Shown here: positions 29,785 to 39,725 of the stretch, piece after piece | Layout of the letters: every line of letters starts with the position of its first letter | How positions within the stretch are numbered: the stretch's first letter is position 1 | Source: Prorocentrum cordatum | Taxonomy: Eukaryota > Sar > Dinophyceae > Prorocentrales > Prorocentraceae | Assembly (NCBI GenBank): GCA_963575745.1 | Contig: CAUYUJ010019073.1 | Span: forward strand, 62,001 to 126,000 | Direction: 5' to 3' | Length of the DNA stretch: 64,000 nt | Position numbers and translations under genes: made by a program | The notes under the pieces: generated by a model | Told to the model about the DNA's origin: nothing | Database searches by the model: none | What the model saw: only the letters and a program-made list of their open reading frames with translations

Positions 29785-29935
29785 TGGTACATGCCGGGGG
29801 GGGGGCCCAGCGCTCTGCGGAGCGCGTTGGGGCCCCTAGTGGAGTCTAGGGGCGTGTCGACTCAGGAAGGTGGGCCTCCTCGCGCCCCATCTGCTCTGCG
29901 ATGTCGTCTGGGAACGGGCGGTTTCTGAGCTGTGC

Positions 29936-31489
29936 TCACGGGCATTGTCTCCCTGCGTATGCACGCGCTGTCGCCCATGCCTTAGCTATCTGGGCACCTG
30001 TCGGCGCGGGGGAGCAGGATGTCGCCTGTTGGCCCCCTGCGCTCCAGGCCCGCATTGCTGTAACTATCCTGCGTTGTAGGCAGCGGAGGTCAAAGTGTAC
30101 GCCGACTGCGTCGTAGAGAGCCCTGTCGCTCAGTCCGAGCCCCCTGTAATATCCCGCTAAGCCTATGGCTCTTGCTCTTTCGCCTGCGCTGGGGGGCCTG
30201 GGTCCGTGGGTTCTTCCCTCTTTCACTAGCCACCTCCCCCGCGCCTTGACCTTCTCCTCTGCAGCCGAGCCCTCCCTTTCTTTACCTGACATGACCGGCC
30301 CGAGTCCTTCTGTGCACCCTGGAAACCGTTGCTCTGCGCCATACTCGTCGAGCACTTGCCTCGCGCCTTGCCTCAGATCTGACGGATTCCGAAGGAACCA
30401 CCTGTAGCTGCTGTCTTCGTTGCACAGAAGGCAGAGGAGGTGGGTCTGGTAGCTGCCGGGCAGGATGGCGTCAGGGCCCTCCTGGGCTGTCCTGGATTGC
30501 GTCCACGTGGGGATTCGGCCGTCGGGCCTGCATGCCCATCTGAGCCCCCACGGGCTGGGGGGCCGATCGTAAACTATGGCGCTGGAAAAGGGGGGGGGGC
30601 TTGCTATCCATAGTCTCTCCCTCGGGCTGGCCACGTGGCCCCCAGCATTTATTCTGACAACCCATTCCGGGCTAAGTTCCCCCATGGCGGTCCTCATGGC
30701 ATCTCGGTGTACCAGCTGCATGGAGGCAACGTTCTCGACCAGGACAAGTATGGTGATGTCTGGCCCCCTCTTGTTCGCGAGATACCACGCCGCTGGGATG
30801 GCGAAAAAGTGGGAGGACTGCGCACCGGCCAGACCGCCCCTACCAGCACGCGCGCCCGCAGCCGACAGGTTGTTACACGGGGGTCCCGCCCCTATTAGGA
30901 GGGCGCTTCCCTGCTCGAGGGAGTCGAGGTGCTTCTCCCAAAGGGATCTATTGTCGTGGGGGTCTTTCCGCCTAAACAGGCCCCCCACGTCTTCGGCTAT
31001 TTGTCTGTGCTGGGGGCCTCCATCCCGGGGGTCTGGCGCGTTTGCCCACCTGCGCGCCACTGCCTCAGCTGCCGTCCTGTTGTGTTCCACGAAGACGGAT
31101 GTACAGAATTTGCTACCTGCATCTAATTTCCGCGCTTGGTCCCCCACCGCAAATCTGGCGATGCCCCAGCCGTCGGATAGCGACGCCAGGTGTAAGGGGG
31201 AACTCCCGTCATTCCGGAATGGCTGTGCTGCGCGCTCATCCCCACCCCCCCTCTGCTCCTGCTGTGTGAAGTCTCGATCCGCCGCCTCCTGCACGCGCAG
31301 CCTGCCCGTGATGTCGTCGGCCGTTTGGCCCGGTCCTAACCGGATGGCGCCTTGCTCATGGAGGGAACGAAGTGCCTCTCGGATGGTGCTATTGTCCAGT
31401 CCAGCTACCTGGTAGGAGGCAAGTACCTGGTTGGGGGGGGGCCACTGGGGCGACGCCGGTTTCGCTGTCCCTGTGCTGCGACCAAACAT
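29936..31489 (-). CDS. C5 cytosine DNA methyltransferase (DNMT3-like) inside the LINE
   Basis: An uninterrupted 517-residue frame containing the C5-methyltransferase motif series: SLSDGWGIARFAV (motif I region, about 103-115), SVFVEHNRTAAEAV (II), IAEDVGGLF (III), GAGPPCNNLS with catalytic Cys205 (IV), VENVASM with Glu252 (VI), SPRERLWIAS (VIII, about 288-297) and a terminal ARAIGLAGYYRGLGLSDRAL helix block (IX/X, about 439-458). PCN followed by LS, and ENV followed by AM, resemble animal and plant DNMT3 more than bacterial enzymes. It would transfer methyl from AdoMet to cytosine, possibly on the element's own new DNA. DNMT capture by dinoflagellate retrotransposons has been published. Here it sits directly 5' of the endonuclease. 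It is the best-preserved frame in the element. Confidence 0.85.
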   Translation of the reverse strand: MFGRSTGTAKPASPQWPPPNQVLASYQVAGLDNSTIREALRSLHEQGAIRLGPGQTADDITGRLRVQEAADRDFTQQEQRGGGDERAAQPFRNDGSSPLHLASLSDGWGIARFAVGDQARKLDAGSKFCTSVFVEHNRTAAEAVARRWANAPDPRDGGPQHRQIAEDVGGLFRRKDPHDNRSLWEKHLDSLEQGSALLIGAGPPCNNLSAAGARAGRGGLAGAQSSHFFAIPAAWYLANKRGPDITILVLVENVASMQLVHRDAMRTAMGELSPEWVVRINAGGHVASPRERLWIASPPPFSSAIVYDRPPSPWGLRWACRPDGRIPTWTQSRTAQEGPDAILPGSYQTHLLCLLCNEDSSYRWFLRNPSDLRQGARQVLDEYGAEQRFPGCTEGLGPVMSGKEREGSAAEEKVKARGRWLVKEGRTHGPRPPSAGERARAIGLAGYYRGLGLSDRALYDAVGVHFDLRCLQRRIVTAMRAWSAGGQQATSCSPAPTGAQIAKAWATARAYAGRQCP

Positions 31490-31726
31490 GTCGTAGGACG
31501 TCGATCGGTTGAGGGGCTGCAGTGGGTTCCCTGGGGGCGGGGGAGTAGATTCTCGCTCTTACCCTTCTGTTTCCTGCTCCTGCGCCTTGCCGCTCGGCTA
31601 CAGAGCGCGCACGCCCTCTTCCGAGGCGTGTCTGCGTCGGTGGTGCGGATTGAAATTCCCACATCGTTATCAGGGTCTGGGGGGTGCCTCCTGCTCTCCT
31701 TGTCGCCCCGGTCCTTGCCCTGCGTC

Positions 31727-33375
31727 TTAGCCTGGCTTCCCGGTGGTCTGTATGCGGGGTCTGTCTGCTTCGGCTTCTGCTCTGCAGCCGCACCGCGCCC
31801 CTCCGCGCCCTGCTTCTGCCCTGCCGCTCAGCCCCCTCCGGGGGATGGCGCTGTGTTGCAGCACATTCGGCTGCGATGCCCCTTGCCTGCTGCCCCTCGG
31901 CGCCCCGCCTCTCTCGTTGGGAAGTTGGGGTGGGGGGGGGGCTGTCTCAGCTGCCTGCGAGGGTCGCACGGCTGGACACCCCTGAGGTGGTTCCCCTCGG
32001 AGGTTGGGCCAGGCGGGGTCGACCGCCCTCAGCCTGCTGCGGCTGGAGCCGGGGCTGCTACCGGCGGCCACGGAGAGCATCTCTGCCAGCACCGTCTCAG
32101 TCAGGGGGGAGAATGGGCAGACGGGTCCGCCAGCGTCGGGGCCCCTGCCTGTTGCGTCTTGCAGGCGTGCGCACGCGTCATCCGCCGTCAGGGCTGCGCC
32201 TCTTGATACCACGTTCCTTCCATTGGGGCCCCTTGTGCCAACTGGTAGGTGGCACGCCCAGAACGCCTTGAAGGGGGCGATCAACCTGTGCGAGATAAAT
32301 GCCCTGGTGAACACTTGTCGTAATTGCTTCTCATGTTGCAGCATACAAGTGCCCCAGGCTATGGCGCTCAGTACTGTCCCCCATTTCACTTCGTCTGTGC
32401 GCCCCAGCCCGGCCCAATAGGTCGGAAGGCCGAGGGTGCGGAAGCCCGCCGCGCTGCCAAGGAGTTGCTCCCATTGGCGCCTCATGGAGGGTGGCAGGTG
32501 TGCGCTTGCTCTGGGGGCATCGCCTCTCCCGAGCGGGTCTCCGTTTGGTGTTCGGGCGACGCTGTCTGGAGGAGGCCTTGGTCTCCCCGCTTGTGATTGC
32601 GGTGCGCCTTCTGCTAGGGCCTCGCCCGCTGGTTCGCGCGGGGCTGGGCCACCCCCTTCGGCGTTACCTGCGGGGAGGTTTCTGACCGCCTGGGGGGCAG
32701 GTGTAGTTCACACCGGGTGTGTGGTCCCTGTCTCCCTTCGCTGAGGGGCCGGGTGCTGCGGGCATTGCCCTTGTTGGTGTTGCGCTCCCGTCAGTGTTCC
32801 AGCCCGTGGTGGGGCCTGAGGTCGCGGGCTCTGCTGACCTGCGCGCTCTGCCCCGTGGCGCCTGCCCTCATTCTCCTGGCTGGGGGCGCTTGTCGCCCCC
32901 GTGTCTGGGGCGGCGCTCGCGCGGGCGTTTCCTGGAGATGCCGACGGAGTGGCGCTGCCCTCGCCGATGCCTTCCCCTTCTCGGTGTCTAGGGATTCCCG
33001 TTGGGGACTGGGCCCCTTGGCTGCCCTGGCCCCCGGTCTGCGGGGTGCCTGTCTGTGCCCCAGGGGAGGGGTTTGATTGTCGATTCGAGGGGCCGTTGGG
33101 AGGGGTCTGCACGCCCTGTGTGCGTGCGCACGGTCTTCTGTTCGAGGGCCGCCTTGCCCTCTGTCGCGCGTCCCTTGTGGCAGTTCCTGCCTGGCCCGTG
33201 CGTTCCGCACTCTGGCCTCACTAGTGGGGTTCACTGGATTGTTTCTGGAGGTCCTTCGTGGCCTGGGCGCTCTCCCCGGGTCGCGTCGCAGTCTATCCTG
33301 GCTGGCGGCCCTTCGGAGCCTCTCGTCTAGGGCTTGGATACCTTCAAGCGTACCTGAGGCCATCCTGTGAGCCAC
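31727..33375 (-). pseudogene. LINE region upstream of the DNMT
   Basis: Two minus frames (32485-31727 and 33375-32791) cover this part. The first has a plausible folded stretch (MLQHEKQLRQVFTRAFISHR, LIAPFKAFWACHLPV) and then becomes Pro/Arg/Gly-rich. The second starts with a helix (MASGTLEGIQALDERLRRAA) and becomes a very basic, low-complexity tail. No domain is recognised. They could be the nucleic-acid-binding or ORF1-like part of the element. Confidence 0.4.
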
Positions 33376-33529
33376 ACCAGGCTAAGGGTGTTCTCGGCCT
33401 CAATCGGCTCCGCAGGAGCAAGGTTACACCTCAAGGCTCCCAGAGGGAGTGGACAGTAGGGACAGAGCGAGCCTGGCAAGCGCCCCACCCCCAGACATCC
33501 ACGAGAAAATGGCCACGCGAGGTGGACAG

Positions 33530-34498
33530 CACCATGAGCGGGCCGCTCGCCACCAGGAGGGTGGCCACAGAGAACAGGGACGGACTACGGGGCTACAGCA
33601 CCATACTCCACCCTGGAGAGCACCTCTCAGCAGCGGTTGCGACAGGAGGGGCAATGTCCATCATCACCTGTGTGGAGTATGGCCACCTACACACGTCGAC
33701 CCCCATGTGGGTCACCATCGCCCCACCAGCCGAGGCCGATCTGAGAGCAGCCTACAGAGGCGCCGACCGACCGCAGATAAGGGTAACCATTCAGTTGCTA
33801 CACGGACCCGTGCATCTAGCAAAGCTGGACGCCACGCAAGCACCTGCACCGACTCCCAACGAGCTAGGAATTGGCACCAGCCAACCTCACAGCACGACCA
33901 TACCTCCAAGAAGACACGGTGCGGTGGATTCACTCCCAGGCCCGGTTCGCCCGAGAACGTACCCCCCTTCGCAGAGGTGCTCACATACAAAACCCGTCAC
34001 AGGACGCAGACAGGAGGCACCCTGGTCAGAGCAAAAACCGATGCCGCAGCGTGCGCACAAGGCATGCTCGGCCGGCTCCAGGCGCGCATTGACGAGCAGA
34101 GCATTCACGACCTGGCAAGAAGCATACAAACCAGATTAGTATTGGAGCAAAGACGACAGGAAGAGGGTAGAACCATCAGAAGATATAACTGGGACCTCTT
34201 TGCAGCGATCTGGATCATTCAGCTGACGGACCCGGCCACGCTGGACAGGGGCCACCTCCACCAGCTCATCAGGGAGCTTGGAATCAAGGAGGAGGTCACC
34301 AGGCAGCTCCCCCTCGCGCAATGGCTCTCCCCAGAACCGGACCCCACGTACACTGCCCATCACCCCTGGCTGGAGGTCCCAGGGGGCAGAGGGGCAGACG
34401 CTGACAGTGTCACAACAGGGGGCCCACGGGCCCAGACGCAGTGGCCGCGGGCGGGGGGAGCCGACCTGCCTCAAGTCCCTGCTCGTCAAACGCTGTAA
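33530..34498 (+). pseudogene. Plus-strand coding remnant nested in the LINE
   Basis: Against the strand of everything around it, two plus frames read protein-like sequence. From the ATG at 33530: ATRRVATENRDGLRGYSTIL, then GGAMSIITCVEYGHLHTSTP and RVTIQLLHGPVHLAKLDATQ. Then, in another frame, AQGMLGRLQARIDEQSIHDL, YNWDLFAAIWIIQLTDPATL and LGIKEEVTRQLPLAQWLSPE, ending at 34498. The frame changes between about 33850 and 34000. No family is recognised. It could be an inserted gene fragment or another element in opposite orientation. The minus strand here shows only poor, short frames. Confidence 0.45.
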
Positions 34499-35223
34499 TC
34501 TCCAATATCTGCGGCTGCACTGCCCTTCTGGGGGCCTGCCGAACTGCCTCCTCGGCTATGGCTGCGATGTGCTCTGTTTGGGCCCTGGGAGTTCCCGCGT
34601 CCCCTCTGATCTGTTATCTTGAAGGGGTGGCCGGGAACATCCTTACCACTTGCGACCCCACTGTGATGCAGCTGGCCCCGCAGAAGGCTGCCGACATGTT
34701 GGCAGCGGCACTGAGACGGATCCTTACCTGCGTCACGTGGGCGTACTCGCCTGTGTTTGGGAACCAGGCAAAACACCGTGGAGACCTGCTCGACCGTTCC
34801 AGAGCCTATTGTGGCCTCTACTGCACACATGATTTCTTGACGACTAAGCTGCCCAAGGTCTGCGAGGTTCCATCGGAGGTGGTGGCCCTCCTCTGGGTCG
34901 GTGAGTCTGATGAATGATGGGCCGCCGCCCCAGTTCCCTTCCATGTGGATCCTTCGGGGGCAGCGCGCAGGAGAGCCGCTCGCCGGTCCGAATACCCGGA
35001 GAAGCTTCTCCTTAAGGTATCGCAGTATGGGCGCAGCTACCTTTTCGGGGGTCTTCAGTAAGAGGATTCCCCCCCCCTCGAGGCCAGCTCTGTATCCTAG
35101 AGCTGCCGCCGCCTCTGCGGCCATTGTCAGAGCGATGCAGGTGGCGGCGGAAAAAATTGGGATGTGCACGGAGTCGGACGCCTCGCTGGACCTCCAGGTG
35201 TTTCCGTTGTTGTTGGTCGCCAA
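34486..35223 (-). CDS. N-terminal ORF of the LINE, unknown
   Basis: A 245-residue frame starts MATNNNGNTWRSSEASDS. The first 140 residues look coding (IALTMAAEAAAALGYRAGLE, VAAPILRYLKEKLLRVFGPA, NLADLGQLSRQEIMCAVEAT). After about residue 155 the good sequence moves to another minus frame (VRIRLSAAANMSAAFCGASC), so a frameshift is present near 34750. No domain is recognised. Being farthest 5' in the element, it may be an ORF1-like RNA-binding protein, which is a positional guess. Bases 35224-35413 between it and the direct repeat show an AAAAAAAA/TTTTTTTT stretch and a local repeat of TAGGAGTGGGGATA (35348 and 35409). Confidence 0.45.
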   Translation of the reverse strand: MATNNNGNTWRSSEASDSVHIPIFSAATCIALTMAAEAAAALGYRAGLEGGGILLLKTPEKVAAPILRYLKEKLLRVFGPASGSPARCPRRIHMEGNWGGGPSFIRLTDPEEGHHLRWNLADLGQLSRQEIMCAVEATIGSGTVEQVSTVFCLVPKHRRVRPRDAGKDPSQCRCQHVGSLLRGQLHHSGVASGKDVPGHPFKITDQRGRGNSQGPNRAHRSHSRGGSSAGPQKGSAAADIGDYSV

Positions 35224-35413
35224 AGCGGCTTGAGCCGCAACCTGGAGGGCCGGCCTCTATATGTGAGTCGCCCGGGGTCTGGCCTTGCGTCGTCCTGTCA
35301 GGAGGGCACCTGACCACGTGGTGGTGTAGTGGCTCTAGACCCTCTCTTAGGAGTGGGGATATTTGTGTTTTTTTTACAGCCGCAGGCAGAAGCGCCAGCG
35401 GCGGGAGGTAGGA

Positions 35414-35432
35414 GTGGGGATACGCGAAGCGT
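35414..35432. repeat. 19-base direct repeat, right copy
   Basis: Identical to 13054-13072 (GTGGGGATACGCGAAGCGT). Part of it (GAGTGGGGATA) also occurs at 35351-35361, which weakens the case that it is purely a target-site duplication. Confidence 0.6.
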
Positions 35433-36640
35433 CAAAAATTGGTTTCGCAAAGCATCATCAAAGCCACAAAAGTTCCGTTACTTACCCCAACATAGTACAG
35501 ATTGTTGAACTCTGATGGAGGCCGCAGTTCCAACGGTGAGCGCTTGGCTTCAGAACGCAGTGAGATCTCCGATTAGCAAATCCCCCCGAAATGAACAGAA
35601 CCCGCCCCCCCATCGAAACCGGAGCCCCCCCAATCGCCGTCGCAATCGTCATCGTCGTTGTCGCCGTCGTCGTCCTCCTCATCCTCGTCGTCGCCGCCGT
35701 CGTCGTCGTCCTCGTCGTCGTCGTCGGTCGTCAGCGGCCGCGCGCCTGCGGGCCATGCCGCCGCGGTCGCCCGATAGGCCCCGCGGCAGGAGCGGCACCA
35801 AGCGCGCGGGGGCACGCAGGGGAAACAGCAGCAACGGCGATCAAAAGATCCGGTACGATGCCCTTGGCCCAAGAACCCCCAAAAGACCGCCCAAGGAGAG
35901 CCCCGAGAGGCCTCCGAGACGGCCAAGATGGCCTCCAAGACGGCTAAGACGGTCCCAAGATGCCTCCAAAACGGCCCAGGATGCACCCAAGACGGCCTAA
36001 GACGGCCCCATGATGGCCCAAGACGACCCAAGAGGCACTCAAGACCCAAGAGGCCCCCAAGACTGCCCAAGAGGCCTCCAAGAGGTCCTCCGGGATTGCC
36101 CGAAGAGGCCACAATCATAGATTTCCCTCGGGGGTTCGAAGGAGTGTTGCATTTGCTTCTTCACGGCATTCCGACGGCTCAGGACGGCCCAAGACGCCCC
36201 CAAGATCGCCCCAAGATCGTCCACGAGGCCTCGAAGATGGACCCATGACGGCCCAAGAGGCTCCCAAAAGGGCCCCAAGACGGCCCCAAGAGGCCTGCAA
36301 GACGGCCACGATGGCCTCTAAGACAGCCCTGGGATGCCACTAGAGGGCCCCAAGACGACCCAGGCAGGCCCCCAAGACGGCTTCCGACGGCGTCAGACAA
36401 GCCAGGAACGCGCTTGGACGGCCAAAGAGGCCCCCAAAGGCCTTTCGAAAATCGTCCAAAAGGCGCCCGGGAAGCCCCCATGAGGCTCCAAGAGTGCCCC
36501 AAGAGGGGCCTAAGAGGCATCCTCCTCCTCCTCCTCCTCCTCCTCCTCCTCCTCCTCCTCCTCCTCCTCCTCCTCCTCCTCCTCCTCCTCATCCTCCCTT
36601 TTCCTCCTCCCCCCCCTCCCTCCTCCTCCCCCTCCTCCTC
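35433..36640 (+). repeat. Simple repeats: CGTC runs, CAAGACGGCCC units, (CTC)n
   Basis: A CGTCGTC-rich run (about 35625-35735) is followed by degenerate CCAAGACGGCCC/CCAAGAGGCCC units (about 35870-36500), the same family and orientation as modules A and B but more diverged. Then comes a (CTC)n run at about 36519-36594. Open frames here are artefacts of the repeats. Confidence 0.85.
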
Positions 36641-37362
36641 TTCTTGCCCTCCCACGCGTTCCCCGAAGACTTCCCAAACCGACTCGGGGAACAACCGGCC
36701 CGATAGTTTGGCCGAGCTCTGGCCCAGCTGTCGGCCACTGAGGCGCTTCCAAAGGGGCAAGGGGCGGCGGTGAGTCGCCGTAGGCGTCTTCGTTAAAAAC
36801 CACACAGGTGCCCAACAGTACCAAGTATGCATAACGGCATTTGAATCAACATCGTTTTTTGTGCAAACCGCGGTGCCGCGGTGCGAGCGAACTAGTATTT
36901 ATGCGGGACCCATGGATGTGCAGGCAATTGGATGCATGCGCTATACAGCCCCTGTCAGCTGGCAGTTCAAAGTCGGATCTACAGCTGCCAGTCACCTGGG
37001 TGGCCGTCAACTGCAGATGCTTGCACGTCCGTGCGTGGCGAACTCATGGTTGCAAAAACTTTGCCCTCGTTGACACGTCAACAGACGTGCCAAAGTCTGA
37101 AGGCACGGGCGTTGCGATCGGCGAACCCTCTTCTCTCGCAAAAGTGCGCAGGATGAAAAGCGGGAGTTGATCGGGTCGGGGAGGTGCACACACTAGGTAT
37201 TCGAGATCAAACAGATGCGCCATCGCTGCCATTGCAAGACGGAAACCAAGGGCCCTGACTTGACGCAGGCGAGTCTCGATGCAGACACAGGCAACGTAAG
37301 CAGCGTGCGCATTGAAGCGGCGCCCTCTGGCCAGCACGGAAAATTAACAAGATGAATCACGC
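36641..37362. other. Unassigned stretch 3' of the Cys-rich gene
   Basis: No convincing gene. A minus frame (37337-37044) reads LRQVRALGFRLAMAAMAHLF but shows no domain and is probably chance. It is less repetitive than its flanks and would be the downstream region of the Cys-rich gene, which ends at 37363. Confidence 0.45.
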
Positions 37363-39725
37363 TCACATGAGAGCTGCGACGCCGGTCTCACAGCCGTCCC
37401 AGCCATCGTCTGCGCTCGGGCACGGGAAAATCTTGTCCCCCCCGTGCTGCCCGGGCGTGCGGGGGCAGCACTGGTTGCCGGCACACGAGGTGTTGCTCCC
37501 TGGGCACGTCACCGTATCAGCTTGCACGAGAGCTGCGACGCCGGTCTCGCAGCCGTCCCAGCCATCGTCTGCGCTCGGGCAAGGGAAAGTCTTGTCCCCC
37601 CCGTGCTGCCCGGCCGTGCGGGGGCAGCACTGGTTGCCGGCACATGAGGTGTTGCTCCCTGGGCACGTCACCGTATCAGCTTGCACGAGAGCTGCGACGC
37701 CGGTCTCGCAGCCGTCCCAGCCATCCGCGCTCGGGCAGGGAAAGTCTTGTCCCCCCCGTGCTGCCCGGGCGTGCGGGGGCAGCACTGGTTGCCAGCACAT
37801 GAGGTGTTGCTCCCTGGGCACGTCACCGTATCAGCTTGCACGAGAGCTGCGACGCCGGTCTCGCAGCCGTCCCAGCCGGCGTCTGCGCTCGGGCAAGGGA
37901 AAGTCTTGTCCCCCCCGTGCTGCCCGGGCGTGCGGGGGCAGCACTGGTTGCCGGCACATGAGGTGTTGCTCCCTGGGCACGTCACCGTATCAGCTTGCAC
38001 GAGAGCTGCGACGCCGGTCTCGCAGCCGTCCCAGCCGGCATCCGCGCTCGGGCACGGGAAAGTCTTGTCCCCCCCGTGCTGCCCGGGCGTGCGGGGGCAG
38101 CACTGGTTGCCGGCACATGAGGTGTTGCTCCCTGGGCACGTCACCGTATCAGCTTGCACGAGAGCTGCGACGCCGGTCTCGCAGCCGTCCCAGCCGGCAT
38201 CCGCGCTCGGGCACGGGAAAGTCTTGTCCCCCCCGTGCTGCCCGGGCGTGCGGGGGCAGCACTGGTTGCCAGCACATGAGGTGTTGCTCCCTGGGCACGT
38301 CACCGTATCAGCTTGCACGAGAGCTGCGACGCCGGTCTCGCAGCCGTCCCAGCCAGCGTCCGCGCTCGGGCAAGGGAAAGTCTTGTCCCCCCCGTGCTGC
38401 CCGGGCGTGCGGGGGCAGCACTGGTTGCCGGCACATGAGGTGTTGCTCCCTGGGCACGTCACCGCATCAGCTTGCACGAGAGCTGCGACGCCGGTCTCGC
38501 AGCCGTCCCAGCCGGCATCCGCGCTCGGGCAAGGGAAAGTGATCTTGTCCCCTCCGTGCTGCCCAGGCGTGCGGGGGCAGCACTGGTTGCCAGCACATGA
38601 GGTGTTGCTCGAGACGTCACCGTATCAGCTTGCACGAGAGCTGCGACGCCGGTCTCGCAGCCGTCCCAGCCATCGTCTGCGCTCGGGCAAGGGAAAGTCT
38701 TGTCCCCCCCGTGCTGCCCAGGCGTGCGGGGGCAGCACTGGTTGCCAGCACATGAGGTGTTGCTCCCTGGGCACGTCACCGTATCAGCTTGCACGAGAGC
38801 TGCGACGCCGGTCTCGCAGCCGTCCCAGCCGGCATCCGCGCTCGGGCAGGGAAAGTCTTGTCCCCCCCGTGCTGCCCGGGCGTGCGGGGGCAGCACTGGT
38901 TGCCGGCACATGAGGTGTTGCTCCCTGGGCACGTCACCGTATCAGCTTGCACGAGAGCTGCGACGCCGGTCTCGCAGCCGTCCCAGCCGGCATCCGCGCT
39001 CGGGCAAGGGAAAGTCTTGTCCCCCCCGTGCTGCCCGGCCGTGCGGGGGCAGCACTGGTTCCGGCACATGAGGTGTTGCTCCCTGGGCACGTCACCGTAT
39101 CAGCTTGCACGAGAGCTGCGACGCCGGTCTCGCAGCCGTCCCAGCCGGCAGCCGCGCTCGGGCACGGGAAAGTCTTGCCCCCCCCGTGCTGCCCAGGCGT
39201 GCGGGGGCAGCACTGGTTGCCGGCACATGAGGTGTTGCTCCCTGGGCACGTCACCGTATCAGCTTGCACGAGAGCTGCGACGCCGGTCTCGCAACCGTCC
39301 CAGCCAGCAGCCGCGCTCGGGCACGGGAAAGTCTTGTCCCCCCCGTGCTGCCCGGGCGTGCGGGGGCAGCACTGGTTGCCGGCGCATGAGGTGTTGCTCC
39401 CTGGGCACGTCACCGTATCAGCTTGCACGAGAGCTGCGACGCCGGTTTCGCAGCCGTCCCAGCCGGCATCCGCGCTCGGGCACGGGAAAGTCTTGTCCCC
39501 CCCGTGCTGCCCGGGCGTGCGGGGGCAGCACTGGTTGCCGGCACATGAGGTGTTGCTCCCTGGGCACGTTGTCCGCGCCAGCGTAGCTCCGAAGCGTGAG
39601 GCCCGGCTCTGCAGAAGCGCGGAGGTATCGGCCTCATCGGTCGGGCACGTGCCGTCGGCGACGCACCCCGCGTCCGCCAGCGCGCGGGCGGACAGCAGCA
39701 AGATGGCCAGGGTGAAGCGAGCCAT
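37363..39725 (-). CDS. Secreted Cys-rich protein with 14 tandem repeats
   Basis: The start at 39725 opens a clear signal peptide (MARFTLAILLLSARALA, cleavage expected near ADA-GC). A short spacer (CVADGTCPTDEADTSALLQS) follows, then 14 tandem units of about 53 residues (159 bases), ending VAALM-stop at 37363-37365. Each unit has six cysteines: CPGSNTSCAGNQCCPRT, then TFPCPSADAGWDGCE, then a small hydrophobic linker GVAALVQADTV. Three disulfides per unit and an extracellular location are likely. The repeat type resembles Cys-rich repeats common in dinoflagellate predicted proteins, function unknown. The frame is broken at four spots by small indels (near 39060, 38846, 38608 and 37737), so it is either decaying or carries sequencing errors. 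Long plus-strand frames over this region are shadows. Confidence 0.75.

Larger units (their letters stand above)
17722..35413 (-). mobile_element. Giant decayed LINE carrying DNMT, APE, RT, RNase H and helicase
   Basis: Reading the minus strand from 35413 down, the motifs appear in order: an N-terminal ORF (35223-34486), an unassigned Pro/Arg region, a C5 cytosine methyltransferase (31489-29936), an APE-like endonuclease (29784-28870), reverse transcriptase with YVDD (28216-26687), a zf-RVT-like knuckle and RNase H (26168-24522), a UPF1-like SF1 helicase (23157-20148) and a Cys-rich tail (to about 17722). Endonuclease-RT-RNase H order and the zf-RVT motif define a non-LTR element. Spacing is tight and all parts share one strand, so I treat them as one element of about 17.7 kb. 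Frames are broken many times. The 3' end is cut at 17721 where copy 1 of another element begins. The small hairpins found in the copia-type family are essentially absent here. Confidence 0.75.

Noticed and set aside
37352-38913. Long plus-strand ORFs of about 400 residues over the Cys-rich array
   Set aside because: They are antisense shadows. The minus strand has the signal peptide, the regular cysteines and a proper stop.
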